A DNA stretch of 64,000 bases from Phosphoribacter sp037045055 (GTDB taxonomy: Bacteria > Actinomycetota > Actinomycetes > Actinomycetales > Dermatophilaceae), in contig JBAOHJ010000002.1 in assembly GCA_037045055.1 (NCBI GenBank), forward strand, positions 124,001-188,000, written 5' to 3'. The stretch's first letter is position 1; each line of letters opens with the position of its first letter. The position numbers were made by a program, and so were the translations under genes. The notes under the pieces were generated by a model that saw only the letters and a program-made list of their open reading frames with translations, made no database searches and was not told where the DNA came from. Shown in pieces: positions 45,066 to 54,185 of this stretch.

Positions 45066-46022
45066 ATGCCGCTGCGCTCGGTCGCCGTCCTGCTACCCCC
45101 GCAGCCCACCCCGTTCGAGTACGGGGTGCTCTGCGAGGTCTTCGGCATCGACCGCACCGACGACGGCGTCCCGGCCTTCGACTTCCGGGTCTGCGCGCCG
45201 CGCGCCGGCGAGCCCGTGCCGACGACCAACGGGCTGTCGATCCTCAGCCCCTTCGGGTATGCCGACGCGGTCGGGGCCGACGTGGTCGCGGTGACCGCGA
45301 CCCGGGCCCGCGACTTCCCCCCCGAGCTGCTCGCCGCGGTCCGGCGGGCCCGGGCCGACGGGGCGACCCTGCTGTCGCTGTGTTCCGGGGCGTTCGTCCT
45401 GGCCGCGGCCGGCGTCCTGGACGGGCGCCGCGCCACCAGCCACTGGTTCCACGCCGAGCAGCTGCGCGCGGCATACCCGCAGGTGACGGTCGACTCGGAT
45501 GTGCTGTTCGTCGACGAGGGTGACATCGTCACCAGCGCCGGCACCGCGGCCGGCATCGACGCCTGCCTGCACCTGGTGCGCCGCGAGCTCGGGGCCCAGG
45601 TCGCCACGCGGATCGCCCGGCGGATGGTCGTGCCGCCCCAGCGTGACGGCGGTCAGCGCCAGTTCGTCGACACGCCGATCCCGCAGTGCGCGGCCGAGAG
45701 CCTGGCGCCCCTGCTGGCCTGGATGACCGAGCACCTGCAGGACGACCTGCCGGTGCGCGAGCTGGCCCGGCGCACGGCGATGTCCGAGCGCACCTTCGCC
45801 CGTCGGTTCGTCGCCGAGACGGGCACGACCCCGGCCAAGTGGGTGACCCGGCAGCGGCTGCACCTGGCCCGCCGGCTGCTCGAACGCACCGAGCTGGCCG
45901 TCGAGTCGGTGGCCGCCCGCAGCGGCTTCGGCAGTGCCGCGGCGCTGCGCCAGCATTTCGGCCGCGAGGTCGGCATCCCGCCCACGGAGTACCGCCGGAC
46001 CTTCGCCTGCCGCGACGCCTGA
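45066..46022 (+). CDS. GlxA family transcriptional regulator (DJ-1/PfpI domain + AraC HTH)
   Basis: 318 residues: an N-terminal DJ-1/PfpI-like domain (VAVLLPPQPTPFEYGVLCEVF, with Cys in LSLCSGAFVLAAAGVLDGR) and a C-terminal AraC double helix-turn-helix (LARRTAMSERTFARRFVAET and ESVAARSGFGSAAALRQHFG). The nucleophile elbow cysteine is kept, but these proteins act as regulators of amidase or glutamine amidotransferase-like genes. The ATG at 45066 lies within a GTATGCCG copy and probably starts a leaderless mRNA. Confidence 0.9.
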   Translation: MPLRSVAVLLPPQPTPFEYGVLCEVFGIDRTDDGVPAFDFRVCAPRAGEPVPTTNGLSILSPFGYADAVGADVVAVTATRARDFPPELLAAVRRARADGATLLSLCSGAFVLAAAGVLDGRRATSHWFHAEQLRAAYPQVTVDSDVLFVDEGDIVTSAGTAAGIDACLHLVRRELGAQVATRIARRMVVPPQRDGGQRQFVDTPIPQCAAESLAPLLAWMTEHLQDDLPVRELARRTAMSERTFARRFVAETGTTPAKWVTRQRLHLARRLLERTELAVESVAARSGFGSAAALRQHFGREVGIPPTEYRRTFACRDA

Positions 46023-46056
46023 GCGCTGCGACGCGCGCGGCGCCAGGACGGTGCGC

Positions 46057-46083
46057 GGCGCCAGGGACAGAGCGGCGCCCTGG
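46057..46083 (+). terminator. Possible terminator after the GlxA-type regulator
   Basis: CCAGGG (46061-46066) pairs with CCCTGG (46078-46083) with GGCGCC palindromes on both sides. The preceding bases contain a repeated GCGCGGCGCCAGG. A GC-rich hairpin 35 bp after the stop fits a terminator; no T tract is present. Confidence 0.35.
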
Positions 46084-46196
46084 AAGGGTGCGGCGGATGC
46101 GAGCCATCGGGACTGCCGATGCCGGCCACCGTTGACCGCCCCGTCGAGGCGGGACCACCGTGGTCGGACACCCGAGCGCCGGGCGAAGGAGCCGCC

Positions 46197-47213
46197 ATGG
46201 AGATCGGACTGGCCGTCACGGCCCGCAACCACCCGGCCTCCCCGCGGCCGTTGCCCCTGGTGTACCGGGAGGTCCTCGACCAGGCCGTGCTCGGCGAGCA
46301 GCTCGGCTTCCGCTCGTGGTGGCTGGCCGAGCACCACTTCGCCGAGGACCAGCACAACCCGTCGCAGTTCCCGCTGCTCGCGGTTGCCGCCCAGCGCACC
46401 AGCACGATCCGCGTCGGCACGTACGTCCTGCTGCTGGCCCTGCACAACCCGCTGCGGGTCGCCGAGGACGCCGCCACCGTCGACATCCTCTCCGGCGGTC
46501 GGCTCGACCTCGGCATCGGCGCCGGGCCCATGCCCAACGAGTGCGCCGTCTTCGGCATCGACCCCCAGCAGCGCTTCGGGCGGACCTACGAGGCCCTGGA
46601 GATCCTGACCCAGTGCTTCGGCGCCCAGCCCTTCTCGCACCACGGTCGCTACTACCGCTTCCCCGACGTCCACCTGACCACCACCCCGGTGCAGCCCGGT
46701 GGGCCACCGATCTACCTCGCCGCGCTCGGGCCGCAGAGCCTGGCCAAGGCCGGCGAGCGGGGGTACCACCTGGCCTCGATGATCCACACCCCCGAGCACC
46801 GGATCTACCTCGACGCCCAGGCCGCGGCGGGGCGCACCCGCGCCGATTTCCGCCTGGTGTCCGGGCCGCTGGCCGTCCACGTCGCCCCGACCCGGGACCG
46901 GGCCTGGGACGAGGCCGAGGCCGGGTTGCATGAGTGGATCGCCTTCTACCGCCGCCGTGGCATCCCCATGCCGCTGCCCGAGCTCGGGTCGATGCGCGAG
47001 GACCCGCACGCGGGGATCTTCGGCACGCCCTTCGCCGTGGGCACCCCCGACGAGGTCGTCGGCGTCCTGGGCGCCTACCGCGACCTGCCGATGGACCAGC
47101 TCGTCCTTCAGTTCAACCACATGGGGATGCCGCATGAGCAGGTGGCGGCCTCGATGCGGCTGTTCGCCCGAGAGCTCATGCCTGAGATCGCCACCTGGGG
47201 CTCGGCCCGGTAG
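46197..47213 (+). CDS. LLM-class flavin-dependent oxidoreductase
   Basis: 338-residue luciferase-like TIM-barrel monooxygenase using FMN (or F420 in actinobacteria). Typical features are SWWLAEHHFAEDQHNPSQF near residue 40, NPLRVAEDAATVDILSGGRLDLGIGAG around 90-116 and VGTPDEVVGVLGAYRDL near the end. The ATG at 46197 has AAGGAG about 6 bases upstream. It may be co-transcribed with the aminotransferase 25 bp later. Substrate unknown. Confidence 0.88.
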   Translation: MEIGLAVTARNHPASPRPLPLVYREVLDQAVLGEQLGFRSWWLAEHHFAEDQHNPSQFPLLAVAAQRTSTIRVGTYVLLLALHNPLRVAEDAATVDILSGGRLDLGIGAGPMPNECAVFGIDPQQRFGRTYEALEILTQCFGAQPFSHHGRYYRFPDVHLTTTPVQPGGPPIYLAALGPQSLAKAGERGYHLASMIHTPEHRIYLDAQAAAGRTRADFRLVSGPLAVHVAPTRDRAWDEAEAGLHEWIAFYRRRGIPMPLPELGSMREDPHAGIFGTPFAVGTPDEVVGVLGAYRDLPMDQLVLQFNHMGMPHEQVAASMRLFARELMPEIATWGSAR

Positions 47214-47237
47214 CCGCGGGGATGGCACTCTGGCGGC

Positions 47238-48404
47238 ATGCCGCCGCCGGACCTGCAGTCCCTGACGCCGCCGGCGCTGCGGGCCCGGCGCACCCTGAAG
47301 TGGGCGCGGTACCCGGCCCACGTGCTGCCCATGTGGGTCGCGGAGATGGACTACCCGACGGCCGAGCCCGTCCAGGAGGCGCTCGGCGAGGCGGTGCGGC
47401 GCCAGACGTTCGGGTACCCGTCGCCCGAGGCGATCGCCGAGCTGGCCCAGACGACCGCGCATTGGCTCGGCGCGGCATACCGATGGCAGGTCGACGCGGG
47501 CGCCGTGCACGTCCTCGGCGACGTCATGCAGGGGGTACGCCTGGCCATCGAGGCCTTCGGCAGCCCCGGCGACGCGGTGGTCGTCCCGTCGCCGGTGTAC
47601 ATGCCGTTCTTCGACGTGGTGCGCATCGCCGGACGCCGCGACGTCTCGGTGCCGATGGCCTGGGACGGGCGCCGGTGGACCTTCGACGTCGAGGGCATCG
47701 ACCGGGCGCTGGGCGCCGGGGCTCGGATCGTGGTGCTGTGCAGCCCGCACAACCCCCTCGGGCGGGTGTTCGACCGCGTCGAGCTGCTCGCGCTGGCCGA
47801 GGTGGTGCAGCGGCACGGCGCCCGGGTCGTCTCCGACGAGATCCACGGACCCCTGGCGTTCGGCGCGGCGCACACCCCGTATGCCGCGTTGTCGCCGCAG
47901 ACGGCCGCCCACACGGTCACCGTCCTGTCGGCGTCCAAGGCGTGGAACCTGCCGGGGCTGCGGTGCGCCCAGGTGGTGACCGGCGACCCGGCCATCGCGC
48001 AGCTGTGGGAGCGGATCCCGTTCTGGAGCACGGTCGGGGTGTCGACGATGGGCATCGAGGCGAGCATCGCGGCATACCGCGACGGCGGTGCCTGGCTGGC
48101 CGCGGTGAACTCGACCCTGGCCCGCAACGCCGCGCTGGTCGCCCGGGCGATCGACGCGATGCCGGGGGTGCGCACGGTGCCGAACCAGGGCACCTACCTG
48201 CAGTGGCTCGACTTCACCGACCTGGGCCTGGACGTCGAGCCGGCCGCCTGGCTGCTCGAGCAGGCCGGCGTGGCGCTGAGCCCGGGCCCACCGTTCGGGT
48301 CGGCGGCGCATCGGTTCGCCCGACTGAACTACGCGACGACGGACGCGGTGCTCGCCGACGGGCTCGAACGCATCGACCGGGCGGTGCGCCGGCGCCTGGG
48401 GTGA
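47238..48404 (+). CDS. MalY/PatB-type aminotransferase (C-S lyase)
   Basis: 388-residue fold-type I PLP enzyme. Hallmarks: WVAEMDYPTAEPV near residue 33, HNPLGRVFDR near 175, SDEIHGPLAF near 200 and the PLP-lysine in SASKAWNLPGLRC near 235. The MalY/PatB subgroup cleaves C-S bonds of cystathionine or cysteine conjugates and can also transaminate. The ATG at 47238 leaves no obvious ribosome site. Downstream, 50 bp away, begins a penicillin-binding protein gene. Confidence 0.88.
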   Translation: MPPPDLQSLTPPALRARRTLKWARYPAHVLPMWVAEMDYPTAEPVQEALGEAVRRQTFGYPSPEAIAELAQTTAHWLGAAYRWQVDAGAVHVLGDVMQGVRLAIEAFGSPGDAVVVPSPVYMPFFDVVRIAGRRDVSVPMAWDGRRWTFDVEGIDRALGAGARIVVLCSPHNPLGRVFDRVELLALAEVVQRHGARVVSDEIHGPLAFGAAHTPYAALSPQTAAHTVTVLSASKAWNLPGLRCAQVVTGDPAIAQLWERIPFWSTVGVSTMGIEASIAAYRDGGAWLAAVNSTLARNAALVARAIDAMPGVRTVPNQGTYLQWLDFTDLGLDVEPAAWLLEQAGVALSPGPPFGSAAHRFARLNYATTDAVLADGLERIDRAVRRRLG

Positions 48405-48454
48405 GCGGTGCCCGGGGTTGGGCGGCAGGCCGGCTCACGAGGCAGGATGTCGGT

Positions 48455-50467
48455 ATGCCGCGCCCGCCCCGCCGCCGCCGCGCCGCGCTGCCCGTGGCCG
48501 GTCTGCTGGCCGCGAGCACCCTGGGCAGCTGCAGCCTGCTCAACCGGCCGCCCTCCCCGCAGGACGCCGCCCAGGCCCTGGCCGTCGGCTTGGCCGCCCC
48601 CGACCTGGGCCGGGTCCCCTTCGACGGGGCCAGCGGCGAGTCCGCCACCGCCTCGGTGCGGGCGGCCTTCGGCGACCTCGCGCAGACCCCGCGCAGCGTC
48701 GCGGTGACCCGCGTGGTCACCTCCGGGTCGGACGACACCAAGGCCACCGCCACGCTGAGCTGGACCTGGGACGTGTCCGCCTCGCCGGTGGACTGGAGCT
48801 ACGCCACCGAGGCCGGTCTGGCCCTGGCCGCCGACGGCACCTGGCACGTGCAGTGGTCACCGAGCCTCGTCGAGCCCAAGCTCACGGCCACCGAGCGGCT
48901 GCGGGTGGAGCGCTCCCAGGGCAAGCGGGGGGAGATCCTCGGCGCCAGCGGCACGGTGCTCATGGGTCCCCGGGACGTCTACCGGGTGGGCATCGACCGG
49001 GGCAGGATCACCCCCGAGCAGGTCGGCGCCTCCGCCGGCGCCCTCGCCCGGCTGCTCGGCATCGACGAGGCGGCCTACGTCAAGACGGTCGCCGCGTCGG
49101 GGGCCAGGCAGTTCGTCGTCGCGCTCACCGTGCGCGTCGACGACCCGCTGATCGCCGGCAAGTCCGACGCGATCGCCGCGATCCCCGGTGCCGCGCAGGT
49201 GCCCGACACGGCCACCCTCGGTCCGACGGCGGGCTTCGCCCGCTCGATCCTCGGCACGGTGGGGCCCGCGACCGCCGAGATCGTCGCGCGCTCGGGGGGC
49301 TCGGTCGGCGCGACCGACACGGTGGGTCTGTCGGGGCTGCAGCAGCGTTACGACTCCTATCTGGCCGGGCTGCCGGGGCTGCGGGTCAAGGCGGTGGGGA
49401 CCGACGCCGGTGGGGCGGGCACCTCACGGGTGGTGTTCACCCAGGACCCGGTGGCCGGCCGCCAGCTGTCGACGACGCTCGACGTGAGCGCCCAGAACGC
49501 CGCCGAGGCGGCGCTGGCGGCGACCGTGGTGCCGGCCACCCTCGTCGCGGTCCGGCCGTCCACCGGTGAGGTCGTCGCCGCCGCCAACGGTCCGGCCGCG
49601 CAGGGGGCCGTGGCCACGACCGGCCGCGCGGCGCCGGGGTCGACGTTCAAGGTGGTGTCCTCGTTGGCGCTGCTGCGCGCCGGGCTGACCCCCGAGTCGC
49701 CGGTGTCGTGCGACCCGACCGTCGTCGTCGACGGGCGGACGTTCAAGAACTACGACGACTACCCCGCCGGCGGGCTCGGGCAGATCAGCCTGCGCATGGC
49801 CCTGGCCAACTCCTGCAACACCGCGTTCATCTCCAACCACGACAGGGTGTCGCAGGCCGACCTCGTGGACGCGGCGGCGGCGCTGGGCATCGGCGTGGAC
49901 TTCGACCTGGGCATGCCGGCGTTCCTCGGGTCGGTGCCCGGTCAAGCCACGGCGACCGAGCACGCCGCGTCGATGATCGGCCAGGCCAAGGTCGAGGCGT
50001 CGGCGTTGACCATGGCCACGGTGATGGCCTCGGTGGCCAAGGGCGCCGCGGTGGTGCCCCATCTGGTCGAGGTGCCGCCGGCCCCGGCCGCCTCGACGTC
50101 GACGGGGACCGGCGCCACGGGGGCCGCCGGCCCCGCGACCTCGACCGTGGCCACGCCCGGGCCGGCCCTGCCGACCCGACCGCCGGCTCCGGCCAAGCCC
50201 CTGCAGCCGGGCGAGACCGAGGCTCTGCGCTCGATGCTGGCGAGCGTGGTCAGCCAGGGCAGCGGGCGGGTCCTGGCCGACTCCGGCGTCGGCGGCGCCA
50301 AGACCGGGACCGCCGAGTTCGGCACCGACACCCCACCGAAGACCCACGCGTGGATGGTCGCGATTCGGGGCGATCTGGCCGTGGCCGTCTACGTCGAGGA
50401 GGGCGAGTCGGGATCGCGGACCGCGGCCCCGCTGCTCAAGGCGTTCCTCGCGGCGTATGCCGGCTGA
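48455..50467 (+). CDS. Penicillin-binding transpeptidase (class B-type, NTF2-like N-domain)
   Basis: 670-residue peptidoglycan cross-linking enzyme. An export signal with a possible lipobox LGSC (AASTLGSCSLL, about residues 20-30) is followed by an NTF2-like MecA N-domain, a dimerisation domain and a transpeptidase domain with SxxK as STFK (near residue 394), SxN as SCN (near 452) and KTG as AKTGTAEF (near 614). A long Pro/Thr/Ala linker (about residues 540-590) lies in the transpeptidase domain before the KTG segment. The ATG at 48455 lies inside a GTATGCCG copy. It has the layout of actinobacterial PBPs that act in cell-wall growth, with lipid anchoring possible. Confidence 0.9.
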   Translation: MPRPPRRRRAALPVAGLLAASTLGSCSLLNRPPSPQDAAQALAVGLAAPDLGRVPFDGASGESATASVRAAFGDLAQTPRSVAVTRVVTSGSDDTKATATLSWTWDVSASPVDWSYATEAGLALAADGTWHVQWSPSLVEPKLTATERLRVERSQGKRGEILGASGTVLMGPRDVYRVGIDRGRITPEQVGASAGALARLLGIDEAAYVKTVAASGARQFVVALTVRVDDPLIAGKSDAIAAIPGAAQVPDTATLGPTAGFARSILGTVGPATAEIVARSGGSVGATDTVGLSGLQQRYDSYLAGLPGLRVKAVGTDAGGAGTSRVVFTQDPVAGRQLSTTLDVSAQNAAEAALAATVVPATLVAVRPSTGEVVAAANGPAAQGAVATTGRAAPGSTFKVVSSLALLRAGLTPESPVSCDPTVVVDGRTFKNYDDYPAGGLGQISLRMALANSCNTAFISNHDRVSQADLVDAAAALGIGVDFDLGMPAFLGSVPGQATATEHAASMIGQAKVEASALTMATVMASVAKGAAVVPHLVEVPPAPAASTSTGTGATGAAGPATSTVATPGPALPTRPPAPAKPLQPGETEALRSMLASVVSQGSGRVLADSGVGGAKTGTAEFGTDTPPKTHAWMVAIRGDLAVAVYVEEGESGSRTAAPLLKAFLAAYAG

Positions 50468-50555
50468 CCCGCTGCGCGTCCGAGCCCGGCCCGGGTGCTG
50501 GTGCCGCCGGGCCCGAGGGTGCCGGGCCGGGCACGACCCCGGCCGCTGTGACGTT

Positions 50556-50580
50556 CGACCGGTTGCTTTCGCGACCGGTT
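50556..50580 (+). repeat. CGACCGGTT direct repeat upstream of the SRPBCC gene
   Basis: CGACCGGTT at 50556-50564 and 50572-50580 (16-bp period). TTGCTT (50563-50568) and TGGGAT (50586-50591), 17 bases apart, make a weak candidate promoter, with the second repeat in its spacer. The arrangement suggests a tandem operator; no regulator gene is adjacent. Confidence 0.4.
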
Positions 50581-50650
50581 TGGATTGGGATGGACGGCAG
50601 CAGGCCGACGCGGCCCCGGCCGGCACGGGCCGCACGACAAGGAGGCAGCC

Positions 50651-51067
50651 ATGACCGAATCGCCGCAGGCCGAGGTGGTCGCCGAGGACGCACAAGAGCA
50701 GGGCACCGTCGTCGTCGACGCCGTGCTTCGCCACGACATCGACCACGTGTGGCGCGTGCTGACCACCAACGACGGCGCGGCGGCCTTCCTCGGCGAGGGC
50801 GCCTGCCTGGGCAGCAAGGGACAGACCTGGCAGGCCGCCGACGGCACCCACGGCGTGTGGCGCAGCTACCACCCCATGGAGCAGGTCCGGGTCTCCTGGC
50901 ACGCCACCGCGGACGCGCCAAGGTCCCTGGTCGACCTGCACCTCGCCCCGCAGGGCGAGCACACCGCGGTGAGCGTGCGCCACGAGCACGTCCAGGGGGA
51001 TCACGCCGCGCTCGGCGAGCGTTGGCGCGCTGCGTTGGCCCGCATCGACGCCCTCGCGGAGTACTGA
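50651..51067 (+). CDS. SRPBCC/AHSA1-type protein
   Basis: 138-residue START-like protein of the activator-of-Hsp90-ATPase/CalC family. Characteristic elements are VVDAVLRHDIDHVWRVLTT near residue 20 and the C-terminal helix GERWRAALARIDALAEY. Ligand or partner unknown. Strong ribosome site AAGGAGG before the ATG at 50651. It is followed 14 bp later by the GH13 enzyme, so the two may be one operon. Confidence 0.82.
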   Translation: MTESPQAEVVAEDAQEQGTVVVDAVLRHDIDHVWRVLTTNDGAAAFLGEGACLGSKGQTWQAADGTHGVWRSYHPMEQVRVSWHATADAPRSLVDLHLAPQGEHTAVSVRHEHVQGDHAALGERWRAALARIDALAEY

Positions 51068-51080
51068 CCGGCGCCTGACT

Positions 51081-52337
51081 GTGAGCACCGAGTGGACCGA
51101 CACCGTCATCTGGTGGCACTGCTACCCGTTGGGCTTCGTCGGCGGTGAGGCACGCTCGGGCGACCTGCCCCCCGGGGTCGTCCGGCACCGGCTCGGGCGG
51201 CTGCACGACTGGCTGGGCTACGTCGTGGAGCTGGGCTGCAACGGCCTGCTGCTCGCCCCGGTCTTCCACTCGACCTCGCACGGCTACGACACCCTGGACT
51301 ACTACGACATCGACCCGCGCCTGGGCGACCTCGCGGACTTCGACGCGCTCGTGGCCGACGCCACGGGCCGCGGGCTGCGGATCCTGCTGGACGGGGTGTT
51401 CAACCACGTCTCCCGTGAGCACCCCCTCGTGACGCGGGCACTGGCCGCCGGGCCCGACTCGGCGGCCGGCCGGTGGCTCAAGTGGGTCGAGGGCTACCCG
51501 TACTGCTTCGAGGGCAACCTCGACCTCGTCGAGCTGGACCTCACCCACCCGCCGGTGATCGACGAGGTCGTCGCGGTGATGTCGCACTGGATCGCCCGCG
51601 GGGTCGACGGGTGGCGCCTGGACGCGGCGTTCGCGCCCGGGGCGGCGGCGTGGCGGCCGATCGTCGAGCGGGTCAAGGCCGCCCACCCGGACGCCTGGAT
51701 CCTCGCCGAGGTGCTGACCGACGACTTCGTCGAGTTCGTCGCCGCCTCGGGGGTCGACTCGGTGACCCAGTACGAGCTGTGGAAGGCGATCTGGAGCTCG
51801 ATGAACGACGTCAACCTCCACGAGCTGGCGTGGGCGCTGACGCGGCATACCGAGTTCCAGAAGCACTTCCGGCCGCAGACCTTCGTCGGCAACCACGACG
51901 TGACCCGGATCGCCACCAAGCTGCACGACCCGCGGCACGTGATGCTGGCCGCCGCGCTGGTGTCGCTGCTGCCCGGGGTGCCGTCGATCTACGCCGGCGA
52001 CGAGCAGGGCTTCACCGCCGAGAAGCTCGACCAACCGCACGGCGACAACCCGGTGCGTCCGCCCTTCCCGCCGACGCCGCAGGGCCTGTTGCCCTACGGC
52101 GCGCCGATCCACGCGGCCTACCGGCGCCTGATCGGGATCCGGCGGCGCCACCCCTGGCTCGTCGACGCCACCGCCTCGGTCCGCGAGGTGACCAACGAGA
52201 GCATCGTCATCGACCTGGTCGGCGGCGGCGCCGGACCACGCCTGGCCCTGGCGCTGAACGTCGGCGGTATGCCGCGTCGCGTCGACGGTGCGCTCGTCGC
52301 GCCGCACGACTTCCTCGTGCTCGGCGACGAGGGCTGA
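51081..52337 (+). CDS. GH13 (alpha-amylase family) glycoside hydrolase
   Basis: 418-residue TIM-barrel enzyme. The four GH13 regions are recognisable: ILLDGVFNHVS (region I), GWRLDAAF with the nucleophile Asp near residue 179, ILAEVLTDD with the acid/base Glu near 209, and FVGNHDVTRI with the transition-state Asp near 273. The short C-terminal domain and absence of a signal peptide point to an intracellular enzyme acting on maltodextrins or glycosyl phosphates. The GTG at 51081 starts the product. Confidence 0.87.
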   Translation: MSTEWTDTVIWWHCYPLGFVGGEARSGDLPPGVVRHRLGRLHDWLGYVVELGCNGLLLAPVFHSTSHGYDTLDYYDIDPRLGDLADFDALVADATGRGLRILLDGVFNHVSREHPLVTRALAAGPDSAAGRWLKWVEGYPYCFEGNLDLVELDLTHPPVIDEVVAVMSHWIARGVDGWRLDAAFAPGAAAWRPIVERVKAAHPDAWILAEVLTDDFVEFVAASGVDSVTQYELWKAIWSSMNDVNLHELAWALTRHTEFQKHFRPQTFVGNHDVTRIATKLHDPRHVMLAAALVSLLPGVPSIYAGDEQGFTAEKLDQPHGDNPVRPPFPPTPQGLLPYGAPIHAAYRRLIGIRRRHPWLVDATASVREVTNESIVIDLVGGGAGPRLALALNVGGMPRRVDGALVAPHDFLVLGDEG

Positions 52338-52342
52338 GCGGC

Positions 52343-52735
52343 ATGCCCGACCCGGCCGAGCCCTCGGACGTCCCCGCCGAGTTCGACGTCTACACCGTGG
52401 TGGTCCTGCGCCGCCCGTCGGACGCCCCGACGATGACCGACGAGCAGCTCGACGCCCTCCAGGAACGGCACCTGGCCTACCGCGCCGACCTGGCGCGGCG
52501 CGGCCTCGTCGTGGCCAACGGACCGTTCGACCAGCAGAGCGACCCGACCTACCGCGGCATGTCCGTCTTCGCCTGCGGCCCGGCGCAGGCGGCCCGGCTC
52601 TCCGACGAGGACCCCTCCGTGGTCGCCGGTCGGCTCGCCTACGACGTCATGCAGTGGTGGGTCCGGGCCGGGTCCCTCGCCTTCCCGGCAGCCCGGCGCC
52701 CGGTGGGACGCCGGCGCGCGATGCCGCACGACTGA
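52343..52735 (+). CDS. YciI-like (YCII-related) domain protein
   Basis: 130 residues of the YciI ferredoxin-like fold. Visible: DVYTVVVLRRPSDAPTMTDEQLDALQ, then ERHLAYRADLARRGLVVANG with the conserved His and Asp of the putative active site, and DPTYRGMSVFACGP. The family is small, with no settled function. The start at 52343 follows the amylase-like gene by 5 bp, so it is part of the same transcript. Confidence 0.75.
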   Translation: MPDPAEPSDVPAEFDVYTVVVLRRPSDAPTMTDEQLDALQERHLAYRADLARRGLVVANGPFDQQSDPTYRGMSVFACGPAQAARLSDEDPSVVAGRLAYDVMQWWVRAGSLAFPAARRPVGRRRAMPHD

Positions 52736-52768
52736 CCGCCGCGCGCCGAGCGTGCGCGGCTGGCAGCC

Positions 52769-54142
52769 TCAGACGACCCGCACGACGAGCGCGTCGGGGC
52801 GGTGCGCCAGCGGGCCGGCGAGCTGGTCGGTCTCGCCGGGCTCGACCGCCACGGGGAGCCGGTCGCGGGCCGCCCGCCAGGTCTGCCGGACCAGCCACCC
52901 GATGGCGGCCATCCGCAGCACCAGGGCGAGGGTGTACCACCCCGCCGGCAGCCCCCGGTCGGGTGCCGACAGGCCGGCGAGATAGAGCCACACCGCGCCG
53001 AAGTGCAGGGCCTCGGCACCGGCCCACACCAGATGGTCGCGCCAGGCCAGGCCGACGAGGGCCACCAGCGGGACCAGCCACAGCGCCGACTGCACGGGCA
53101 TCGACTTCCCGGTGAGCATGACCACGGCGACCATGACCAGGCCCACCTCCGCGACCCCGGGCCGACGAGGGCTGGCCAGGGCGAGGAAGGCCCCGAGGGC
53201 GAGCGCGACCACCCATCCCAGGACGGTCAGCGCCGTCGTCGCGGGGTTGGTCATGGGCAGGCCGTTGATCTGGCCGATGACCCACGGCGAGCCGAACCCC
53301 GCGCCGGCCTGGGCCCAGTCGGCATAAGCGCGGGCGGCGGCGGCCGGGTTGCCCACGGCCAGCACCCCCAAGGGCACGGTGAACGCCACGGCCGCGGTCA
53401 CCGCGGTGACCACCCACGGGCGCACCCGCCCCGCCCGGATCGCCACGACCAGGGCGGCCAGCAGCAGCAGCACCGGGTAGCCGCGCGCCGAGATCGCCAG
53501 CCCGAAGCACACCCCCGAGAGCACCGGCCGGCTACGCGACCAGCAGTACAGCGCCGCCGACGCCAGGGCCATCCCGAGCGCGTCGGGCCCGACCACGGCC
53601 GCGAGGGCGACCACGGGGGCCAGGGCCACGTGCGCCGCGCGCGCCGGGGCCCGCCGCACCGACCCGGCGGTCCACCAGGCCGTCAACGCGATCAGCGCGG
53701 CGACCAGCACCGCCCACATCCCGAAGAACAGCCGCTCTCGCGTGGCGCCCGACCCGTCGGGCACCAGCCCCCCGAGCAGGCTCATGACCATCGCGGTCAG
53801 CGCCGGCTGGGCGGGGGTCGGGGCCGCCGGCCCGCCGGACAGCAGTGCGCCGAGCCCGGCGCCGAGACCGCCGTCCCGGAAGGTCGTGGGCAGGTCGGAG
53901 AAGCACATGTGCCAGAACTGGTCCGGCGTGTTCCACCCGTTCTCGACGCAGTACGACCGCTCGGTCACCCCGATCGCCAGGGGGATCGCACTTGCCGCTG
54001 CGGCCCCGACCGCGGCCCGGCGCCAGCCGCCGGCCAACGGGGCGGCATACCTGCCCAGCGGCCCGCCCACGACCTGCGAGGCCTCGCGGGCCACCGGGTC
54101 GTCGCGGGACGGCACGACGACGCGCTCGGGGGCGTGGGTCAC
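52769..54142 (-). CDS. Polytopic membrane protein, GT87/Rv0051-like
   Basis: 457 residues with about 10-12 hydrophobic segments, a hydrophilic N-terminus (MTHAPERVVVPSRDD) and a luminal-type loop ENGWNTPDQFWHMCFSDLP early in the protein that looks like the acceptor site of GT-C glycosyltransferases (GT87/DUF2029). It lies directly downstream of ponA with 43 bp between, as Rv0051 does beside ponA1 in mycobacteria. That synteny suggests cell-envelope glycan assembly; no activity is demonstrated here. Confidence 0.72.
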   Translation of the reverse strand: MTHAPERVVVPSRDDPVAREASQVVGGPLGRYAAPLAGGWRRAAVGAAAASAIPLAIGVTERSYCVENGWNTPDQFWHMCFSDLPTTFRDGGLGAGLGALLSGGPAAPTPAQPALTAMVMSLLGGLVPDGSGATRERLFFGMWAVLVAALIALTAWWTAGSVRRAPARAAHVALAPVVALAAVVGPDALGMALASAALYCWSRSRPVLSGVCFGLAISARGYPVLLLLAALVVAIRAGRVRPWVVTAVTAAVAFTVPLGVLAVGNPAAAARAYADWAQAGAGFGSPWVIGQINGLPMTNPATTALTVLGWVVALALGAFLALASPRRPGVAEVGLVMVAVVMLTGKSMPVQSALWLVPLVALVGLAWRDHLVWAGAEALHFGAVWLYLAGLSAPDRGLPAGWYTLALVLRMAAIGWLVRQTWRAARDRLPVAVEPGETDQLAGPLAHRPDALVVRVV

Positions 54143-54185
54143 GGCGACACTGTATGCCGGTCGGCCGGGCCGATCCGGCTGCCGC

